A stretch of 19,465 nt of DNA from an uncultured Campylobacter sp. (GTDB taxonomy: Bacteria > Campylobacterota > Campylobacteria > Campylobacterales > Campylobacteraceae). The stretch spans positions 1-19,465 of the forward strand of contig NZ_CALLWC010000048.1 in assembly GCF_938015785.1 (NCBI RefSeq), written 5' to 3'. The notes below the pieces were generated by a model, which saw only the letters and a program-made list of their open reading frames with translations, was not told the origin of the DNA and searched no databases. Each line of letters opens with the position of its first letter. Within the stretch, counting starts at the first letter, position 1. The position numbers and the translations under genes were made by a program. This document shows, piece by piece, positions 13,679-19,465 of the stretch.

Positions 13679-14880
13679 TGCTTCATCCTGGGTTTTGGAT
13701 CTTTTAGCAGTAGCTCAGGCTCTGAAAACGGAGCGAGCTTGGAGATGAAATTTAAAAGCGCGATCCCGCTGGAGCCGTAAAAAAACCGCACATTCGGTTT
13801 ATACGCCCAAAGCCTATCCGCGTAGGCGTATGAGCTGTAGCTAACGTCGCCGTAGCCGTCGCCATCGCGATCAAATCCGTCGTAATCGTCGAAGTAGTTG
13901 CCACTCCATTCGTTTTGCAAGAGCTTGGATTGGGGCGTATCGTTTAGCACAATCTCCATATTGCCTTTAAATTTATTGTTTTTAAATACGCTTTTTAGCT
14001 GCGTGGCGTGGAATTGCACGCCGATACTGTTGTATTCGATATCGTTGTGTTCAAAAACGTTAAGTGAGCCCGGCTGGTAGGGGGATTGATCCAGATAAAA
14101 TCCGCGGGCGTTGTAAACGACTTTATTATCCGTAACCCTGAAATTTGAGCTATCCTTCATACCTATGCCTACGCCGTAAGCGCCGTCTGCGTTGCGCACG
14201 ACGTTACGTCTGGCGATATTATCGCTTGAAAACATAAAAAATAATCCCACGCTATTGCCGTCGTAGTAGTTATCCTCCACGACGTTGTGCCCGGAGTTCA
14301 TAAAGTGCAATGAATAACGGCAGTTGTGGCCTTTATTGCCTGCGACGAGATTGCCGTTTGAGAAGTAAAAAATGGTGTCGCGGACGTTGTGGACGTCGTT
14401 ATTTAAAATTTTATTGGCATTGGAATACCAAAGTTTGATGCCGTCGCCTTTGAAACTCGTGCGGTAGGTATTGCTTGAAATTTCGTTGCCCTCGATCGTT
14501 ACGTCGTTTGCCTTGCTTAGCACGACGCCGTAGAGCACGTCTTTGATGAGATTATTTTTTATGATTACGCTGTTTACGTCGCTTACGTTAATCCCCGCAT
14601 CTTCGCTAAGATGCTCGAAGCCTCCGTTTTGAATTGTTAAATTCTTGATTGTAACATGCGGAGAGCGGACGCGGATGACCGTTCCGTTGCGATCACCTAT
14701 GATCACGGCGGAGCGGTCTAGTCCGTCGATAGTAAGGGGTTTATCGATTAAAATATTGCCGTGGTACTCGCCTGCGGCTAGTTCGATAATATCGCCCGCT
14801 TTTGCGCTATCGATCGCGTCTTGAAGCTCGCCCGCGCCTAAGCTTAGCGCGAGCGAGAATGCTAGAAGCAAAAGCCTCAT
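13675..14880 (-). CDS. nosD: NosD, periplasmic beta-helix protein of CuZ assembly
   Basis: The 401-residue protein has a Sec signal peptide (MRLLLLAFSLALSLGAGE) and then a right-handed beta-helix built from carbohydrate-binding/sugar-hydrolysis-type repeats rich in N-x-I/V and G-N motifs (for example VTIKNLTIQNGG, VIIKNNLIKDVLYGVVLSKA, VTIEGNEISSN). An aromatic- and aspartate-rich segment near 316-357 (LQNEWSGNYFDDYDGFDRDG) is typical of NosD. NosD works with NosF and NosY on CuZ maturation in the periplasm. The length is normal. It overlaps nosB and nosG by 4 bp each, so expression is coupled. Confidence 0.93.
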   Translation of the reverse strand: MRLLLLAFSLALSLGAGELQDAIDSAKAGDIIELAAGEYHGNILIDKPLTIDGLDRSAVIIGDRNGTVIRVRSPHVTIKNLTIQNGGFEHLSEDAGINVSDVNSVIIKNNLIKDVLYGVVLSKANDVTIEGNEISSNTYRTSFKGDGIKLWYSNANKILNNDVHNVRDTIFYFSNGNLVAGNKGHNCRYSLHFMNSGHNVVEDNYYDGNSVGLFFMFSSDNIARRNVVRNADGAYGVGIGMKDSSNFRVTDNKVVYNARGFYLDQSPYQPGSLNVFEHNDIEYNSIGVQFHATQLKSVFKNNKFKGNMEIVLNDTPQSKLLQNEWSGNYFDDYDGFDRDGDGYGDVSYSSYAYADRLWAYKPNVRFFYGSSGIALLNFISKLAPFSEPELLLKDPKPRMKQ

Positions 14881-15653
14881 CTATGCTCTCGTAGGAATTT
14901 TTTCTTAGATAGTAGAGCTAACGCCGATAGCAGCGACAGGGCTAGCATCAGCCAAAAGCCAAGAGCCGGATATGAATGGGTAGTAAAATGCGCTACGCTG
15001 CCGTCGCCAAATGCTGTAGGCATAAAAGGCTTTATTTTAAACGCGCCCCAGTCTTGCAGGTTGTGCCCGAACCAATACAGCCAGCCTACATAGCAGCCGA
15101 TGAAGATAAGCGGCGCAATGATCGGCAGGATCATAAGCAGAGTCTGCCCCTTGCCATCATAGTACAAAAACGCAAGCATACCGATCGTAGCGATTATGAG
15201 ATAATACGGCGATAGCGAGTGCTCGAGCGTGCCGCCGCGCCAGACGGGATACATGCCGATATAGTGATTTAGGGTATTCATCTCGCCGACATCGCCGCTA
15301 AAGCCGTCTACGTGGACGTAAAGTGGAATTCCATCGGGAAAAGCCTCTTTTGGATAATTCGGCGCTTCGAGTGAAATTTTCCACACTGGTATGCTAGGGA
15401 CCCCCACTTCAAATTTATGCTCCAGCATCGCGCCTAGATCATTTTTAACATCACTAGGAATTAGGTGATTTTTATACGATGCTTTTGTATAAAAATTCCA
15501 TATCGGTGCGGAGTATGCGGGCAGCTGCGAGACGCTGCTAACCTGCCCCGATACGATTTTGCCTTGGACTTTGAAAAATCCGAGCGTAGGGATGGTAAAA
15601 GCGACCGTCATAATAAGCAGCGCTAAAATCGCATAAATTTTATATTTTGGCAT
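14877..15653 (-). CDS. nosB: NosB, integral membrane protein of clade II nos clusters
   Basis: The 258-residue protein has an N-terminal membrane helix (6-26), a periplasmic domain of about 120 residues and three more helices (about 151-165, 171-195, 232-249). It sits directly after nosZ, as nosB does in Wolinella succinogenes, and I identify it from this position and its topology. The biochemical role of NosB is not established; a part in electron transfer or NosZ maturation is likely. The start at 15653 has an AAAGGAG site and lies 42 bp after the nosZ stop, with a strong hairpin between them. Confidence 0.85.
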   Translation of the reverse strand: MPKYKIYAILALLIMTVAFTIPTLGFFKVQGKIVSGQVSSVSQLPAYSAPIWNFYTKASYKNHLIPSDVKNDLGAMLEHKFEVGVPSIPVWKISLEAPNYPKEAFPDGIPLYVHVDGFSGDVGEMNTLNHYIGMYPVWRGGTLEHSLSPYYLIIATIGMLAFLYYDGKGQTLLMILPIIAPLIFIGCYVGWLYWFGHNLQDWGAFKIKPFMPTAFGDGSVAHFTTHSYPALGFWLMLALSLLSALALLSKKKFLREHR

Positions 15654-15670
15654 TTCATCTCCTTTAAATT

Positions 15671-15688
15671 CTCCCCCTTGCGGGGGAG
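15671..15688 (-). promoter_or_regulatory. Intercistronic hairpin between nosZ and nosB
   Basis: On the minus strand CTCCCCC and GGGGGAG form a perfect 7-bp, mostly G-C stem closed by GCAA, a GNRA-type tetraloop. It starts 7 nt past the nosZ stop and lies 17 nt before the nosB start. No T-run follows, only AATTTAAAGGAG, so it is more likely an mRNA-stabilising or partial-termination element than a full terminator. It could keep nosZ mRNA above that of the assembly genes. Confidence 0.65.
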
Positions 15689-15695
15689 AGTGGGG

Positions 15696-18287
15696 CTAGT
15701 TAAGGCCCGCGTTCTCATCGACCCATTTTAGGTATTCGATGATGTCTTTGATTTCTTCGTCTTTCATATGCTGATTTGGCATGCGAAGGTTGAAGTAATT
15801 TATCATTGCCTTAACGTAGTCGTCTTCGTAGAATTTAGCAGGGTCTTTGATGAAATCGGCTACCCATTTCTCGCCGTTTTCGTGGCGAAGTAGGACGCCC
15901 GTTAGATCAGGACCCGAGCTTACTTGACCGATGACGTGGCAGCCGTTGCAGCCTCCACGTAGGTAAGCCTTCTCGCCGTTAGATGCAGCCTCGCTCATAG
16001 GAGTGGAGAGCTCGCGGATTAGGTTATTTTTAGCGCGAAGTCCGACATCTGCGGTTTTTACTAAATACTGCCAAACTTGACCTTCCCAAAGTATAGCGCC
16101 ATTCATATCGCCGGCTTTTACCGCGGCGTCTGCCTTGGCTTTGGTTTCAGGAATTTTGCCGTATTGATCCAGCGCGTCATCGACTAAAGCCTTGACCTTA
16201 GGATATTTCTCGTAGTTTTTCTCTTTTAAGAATTTAACGACTGATTGAATAACGTCGTCGGTGGCTTTATTCGTAGCTACTACCTTGTCGTATTCGGCTT
16301 TTAGAGCTTCTGGGCTAAGAGCTTTTAGCATAGACGCTTTAGCTGAAGTATATTTTTTATTCGGATCTTTTACATATAGATATCCAAACATCTCAAGGTG
16401 CAGCGCAGAGCAGAATTCCGTGCAGTAGAAAGGAAATACGCCCTCTTTATCTGCGATGAAATTTACGCTCGCAGTCTTACCCGGCTCAAGCGACATATGC
16501 AGATCGTAATCATCAACCGTAAAGCCGTGAGTCTCGTCCTCAGCACGCTCTAAATTTGTCATATAGATCGTTACGTTATCGTCCTTATTAACCTCGATGT
16601 GCTCAGGATTAATATGGCTGCGGATCGCTGTAGCATAGACTTTTACGTTTTTGCCGTCGCGCTCGATGCGCTCCTGACCTGCTAGCGTCATAGCAGGGTG
16701 TTGCTTGCCGGTACGAGAGTTTGTTCCCATAGTATAGGTAGGTTTCGTATGAAGCTTACTGGCTGCGATAGAAACTACGTCGTGCGGCTCGCCTAGACCG
16801 ATAGGAAGATCGTAAAGCATCTCCATTTTAGGTCCTGTAATGTCGATAAGCTGGTGATTTTGCGGATGAAGCGGTCCGATAGGATTAAATCTATCGATCG
16901 AAAGCTTATCCAGCGCGATTACGTATTTGCCGACAGGCTTTGAGGATTTGCCCTCCATAGAATCAAGGTGTCCGATATTGTAGTGGACGTTGATCCTATC
17001 TAAAACCTTTAGCGTTTTGTAGTTCCATTTTACGATCTGGCTATCAACGTAAAGCGATGTATAGATTACGCCATCTTGCGAATCGAAGGTGTTATGCAAA
17101 GGTCCAAGACCAAGCTCTGCTTGTCCGTGAAGCGTCTTTTGCATATCTAGGATCGGAATTCCGTATGGATCCTTGCCTGCGTATTCTTTTTTATCAATTA
17201 GCTCTTTGATCTTTTTAAAATCATAAACGCTAGCGTGAGTATCTAGTTTACCGCCGATAATGATATAGCGGCCATCAGGGCTAACATCGACGCCGTGAGG
17301 GGATTTGGCTTCAGGGATCAAAAATAGCGCTCCCGCTTTTACGGCGGCGTCTATCGTAACGATTCTGTGTCCGTTTACGACCTTATAGTTTTTGCTGTCT
17401 TGAGCAAGCTTTTCTAGAATTTGCCAGTTATAAACGTGCAAGTAGTCAGTATCGTTGCGGCTCATGCCAGCTTCCATCGGAGGCAGACCCTTTTCGATGC
17501 CGCCTGTGTACATTTCGGAGTTAAAGCTGTTGGTAAACGCCCAGCCAAAGCTCTCGCCCTTACCTGCGTCACTTAGATCTTGCATATATGGAGGAAGCTC
17601 TAGAGAAAAGGATTTATTTACGTCGATTTTGCCTTTATCGTAGTCAAATTTCCATAGCGTTACCGCACCGCGATAAACCGCCTGATACTCTTCGATCGGG
17701 TGCCAGTCGTTATCAAAAGGGGCTGCGTATTGGCTGGTTTCGATGACGTATTCGGTATTAGGCGTTACGAAAGAGCCGCCGTGATCGCTTTTGATTACGG
17801 GATTTACGACTATTTGAGTAGTCTCGAAATCGGATAAATTTATAACCGCGATTCTTGGGTTTGCCTTATCGTTGATAAAGAGATAATCGCCCACATACTC
17901 GCCGTTTTTTTCGCTGAAATTTGGATGGTGAGTATCGCCCCAGTTGATCTCTTTGCCGTTAATGGAGCCCGATCTTAAGACCGCCTTACTCTCCTCGTCA
18001 AAGCCGTATCCCTGCCAAGGCTCCGGGGTAAATACGCCGATATATTTGTATATCCTCATCGACGGCACGCCGTAAACGAGCACCTGTCCGCTTTGACCGC
18101 CGGAAGAGAAGACCATATAATCGTCCTTCCTACCGGTCGGCTGATAGGTCTTAGCCGCCGCCAAAACGTCTTTTTCGCTTAAATTTCGTTCTTTCATCAC
18201 GCGCTCTAAGTCGCTATCTGCGGCACACAGGGCGCTTGCGGCGAACAAAACCGAGCCCAAAAGCACGGGTTTGAAACTTTTTAACAT
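15696..18287 (-). CDS. nosZ: NosZ, clade II nitrous oxide reductase with C-terminal cytochrome c domain
   Basis: This is the periplasmic copper enzyme that reduces N2O to N2. The 863-residue protein has a Sec (not Tat) signal (LLGSVLFAASALCAAD), typical of clade II. The seven-bladed propeller that holds CuZ carries the expected histidines: DTHHPNF (120/121), SDHGG (169), SPHG (331), PLHNTFD (398), IGHLD (440), HPQNH (474/478) and EPHD (502). The cupredoxin domain has CuA ligands His587, Cys622, Cys626, His630 and Met633 (CTEFCSALHLEM). A fused cytochrome c domain follows with CNGCH at 780-784; Met836 is a likely haem ligand. All key residues are intact, so the enzyme should be active. Its start has an AAAGGA site 12 bp after the propeller gene. 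Electrons probably arrive through NosC1/NosC2. Confidence 0.97.
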   Translation of the reverse strand: MLKSFKPVLLGSVLFAASALCAADSDLERVMKERNLSEKDVLAAAKTYQPTGRKDDYMVFSSGGQSGQVLVYGVPSMRIYKYIGVFTPEPWQGYGFDEESKAVLRSGSINGKEINWGDTHHPNFSEKNGEYVGDYLFINDKANPRIAVINLSDFETTQIVVNPVIKSDHGGSFVTPNTEYVIETSQYAAPFDNDWHPIEEYQAVYRGAVTLWKFDYDKGKIDVNKSFSLELPPYMQDLSDAGKGESFGWAFTNSFNSEMYTGGIEKGLPPMEAGMSRNDTDYLHVYNWQILEKLAQDSKNYKVVNGHRIVTIDAAVKAGALFLIPEAKSPHGVDVSPDGRYIIIGGKLDTHASVYDFKKIKELIDKKEYAGKDPYGIPILDMQKTLHGQAELGLGPLHNTFDSQDGVIYTSLYVDSQIVKWNYKTLKVLDRINVHYNIGHLDSMEGKSSKPVGKYVIALDKLSIDRFNPIGPLHPQNHQLIDITGPKMEMLYDLPIGLGEPHDVVSIAASKLHTKPTYTMGTNSRTGKQHPAMTLAGQERIERDGKNVKVYATAIRSHINPEHIEVNKDDNVTIYMTNLERAEDETHGFTVDDYDLHMSLEPGKTASVNFIADKEGVFPFYCTEFCSALHLEMFGYLYVKDPNKKYTSAKASMLKALSPEALKAEYDKVVATNKATDDVIQSVVKFLKEKNYEKYPKVKALVDDALDQYGKIPETKAKADAAVKAGDMNGAILWEGQVWQYLVKTADVGLRAKNNLIRELSTPMSEAASNGEKAYLRGGCNGCHVIGQVSSGPDLTGVLLRHENGEKWVADFIKDPAKFYEDDYVKAMINYFNLRMPNQHMKDEEIKDIIEYLKWVDENAGLN

Positions 18288-18299
18288 ACTAATCCTTTC

Positions 18300-19457
18300 T
18301 TAGAATTTTAAAATTTTGCCTGATTTGCTGACTACGAGGATCGCTTCCCCGTCTGCGTACATCGCTAAAAATTCGCTTTTTAAATCCACAACCTCCTTTA
18401 ATCCTGCTTTTTGATTTTCGTAAATTTTATCTTTAGTAGCGATAAACTGCGTGCCGCGGGCGCACACGATGGATTTGATCCAAGAGCCCACGCTTTTGCG
18501 CTCGCCGCTTTTTAAATTTATAAAATCCCCCTCTATATCGCCTATAAATAGCGCCCCATCGCAGTCTGCAAGCGCAGTGGCGATAGAGTCGCTTAAATTT
18601 TTATCGCTAGCTTCGGCTGAAATTTCGCTTCGAGTTTTAAGCCCCTCGTCTTGAAATTTTGCGCCTTTGAATTCTAAGCTTTGAAATTCCGCGCTCTTTG
18701 CGCCGCTAGCTTTTGTTTCGTTTTGCTCGGAGCCTTGCACGATTCTCGTGCTATTAAATTCTGCATCTTTAAATTTCACGCTACCAAGCTCTCCCTGCGC
18801 GGCGCGATTAGGCGCTGTATCGATGCCGCTAAATTTAGTCGCGACAAGATCTGCGCTAAAACAGGCTACGCCGTTCCAGCTTGCGACGCAAAGTCCGTTA
18901 GCGCCCAGGCTAACGGCATTGATCCTGCCGTAATGAAACGAAATTCCGCGCAGCCCATCTGGGGCGGAATTTTTATTTAAAGATTGCCCGTTCGCGGTGG
19001 AATTCTCACCTGGGGCGTAGCCGCCATCCGCGCTGTTATCAGGGTCTTCGTCTAATCTTATTAGTTGATTCTTATCCACTACCGCGTAAATCGCGTCTTT
19101 TGCGGCATAGATCGCATCTATTTGGGCTGTGCCGCTACGCCCTGTTTTAAGCGCGTGTAAAAACTTTAATCTGTCGTTTAGTACCGCGATTTCGACTCCG
19201 CCCCAAGCTAGATAAATTTTGCCGTTTTTAAAATTTAGAGCCGTAATTTCGTTATCGCTGTATTTTTGCGCGAACTCCACATTCCATTTAGCAGTATCAA
19301 ACATCCTAAGCTCGCCGCCACTGCCGCATAAAAGCAGTCGGTGCGAGCTTGCGTCGAATGCGCCCAGACGCAGCGTGGCATTTAGATCAAAGCTGCCGGC
19401 TGCTGCTATCTGCGATAAACAAATCAAAAGGGCAATACAAAATTTTTTAAAATTCAT
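18300..19457 (-). CDS. Predicted exported beta-propeller protein upstream of nosZ
   Basis: I do not recognise a named family with certainty. The 385-residue protein has a signal peptide (MNFKKFCIALLICLSQIAAAG) and repeated blade-like strands (LLLCGSGGELRMFDTAKW, ITALNFKNGKIYLAWGGVEIAVL, DAIYAVVDKNQLIRL, GLCVASWNGVACF, ALFIGDIEGDFINLKSGE, ILVVSKSGKILKF) that suggest a WD40/PQQ-like propeller. Low-complexity inserts lie at about 136-166 (Asn-Ser-rich) and 205-290 (repeated AEF/KF/NS units), both encoded by RAATTY words. It ends 12 bp before nosZ and is surely in the same operon. The similar position of NapL, a propeller-like accessory protein in nap operons, suggests a maturation or scaffold role by analogy only. 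The ATG at 19457 has a weak AGATTAAG upstream, close to the window end. Confidence 0.75.
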   Translation of the reverse strand: MNFKKFCIALLICLSQIAAAGSFDLNATLRLGAFDASSHRLLLCGSGGELRMFDTAKWNVEFAQKYSDNEITALNFKNGKIYLAWGGVEIAVLNDRLKFLHALKTGRSGTAQIDAIYAAKDAIYAVVDKNQLIRLDEDPDNSADGGYAPGENSTANGQSLNKNSAPDGLRGISFHYGRINAVSLGANGLCVASWNGVACFSADLVATKFSGIDTAPNRAAQGELGSVKFKDAEFNSTRIVQGSEQNETKASGAKSAEFQSLEFKGAKFQDEGLKTRSEISAEASDKNLSDSIATALADCDGALFIGDIEGDFINLKSGERKSVGSWIKSIVCARGTQFIATKDKIYENQKAGLKEVVDLKSEFLAMYADGEAILVVSKSGKILKF

Positions 19458-19465
19458 CTTAATCT

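Overview
Two unrelated pieces of DNA meet in this window. Positions 1 to about 1865 look actinobacterial: GC-rich codon use, a RbsA-type sugar ABC ATPase (rbsA, running off the left edge), and just upstream of it the C-terminal part of a LacI-family regulator. Positions from about 1870 to 19465 look like a campylobacterote (epsilonproteobacterium), most likely a GC-richer Campylobacter such as the oral species C. gracilis. The species is inferred from codon use, the Wolinella-type nos cluster and the abundance of AAATTT/GAATTT words; it is not proven. The LacI fragment is joined in frame to the N-terminal two thirds of a FepC-like ATPase. I read this as a chimeric join (assembly, amplification or mixed template) until reads show otherwise.

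All credible genes lie on the minus strand. From low to high coordinate they are: rbsA (partial); the ATPase/LacI fusion; a FecCD-type permease; a noncoding stretch of about 0.8 kb; a terminator; a cooS-like gene for a 906-residue protein; a 216-bp AT-rich promoter region; then the nos cluster. In transcription order the nos cluster reads: beta-propeller protein, nosZ, nosB, nosD, nosG, nosC1, nosC2, nosH, nosF, nosL, a 754-bp repeat-rich gap, nosY, and a second degenerate nosL-like gene.

The nos genes form a clade II (cNosZ) nitrous oxide respiration system. NosZ is Sec-exported and has a C-terminal haem c domain. NosG and NosH are a NapGH-like quinol-oxidising pair, and the monohaem cytochromes NosC1 and NosC2 can carry electrons to NosZ. 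NosD, NosF, NosY and NosL serve copper-sulfur cluster assembly. Several genes overlap by the 4-bp ATGA arrangement, which indicates one operon.

Three points deserve most attention. (1) The CooS-like protein keeps the B- and D-cluster cysteines but has Asp614 where CO dehydrogenases have a C-cluster cysteine, so it may not oxidise CO. It also carries a ~260-residue low-complexity, His-rich N-terminal extension. (2) A nine-base word, GCGGAATTT/AAATTCCGC, and the broader RAATTY motif are greatly over-represented in the campylobacterote part, both between genes and inside genes, where the word is read as Asn-Ser-Ala repeats in exported proteins. RAATTY is the CtsM methylation motif tied to DNA uptake in C. 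jejuni. (3) The left junction itself. No tRNA, rRNA, CRISPR array or insertion sequence was recognised.
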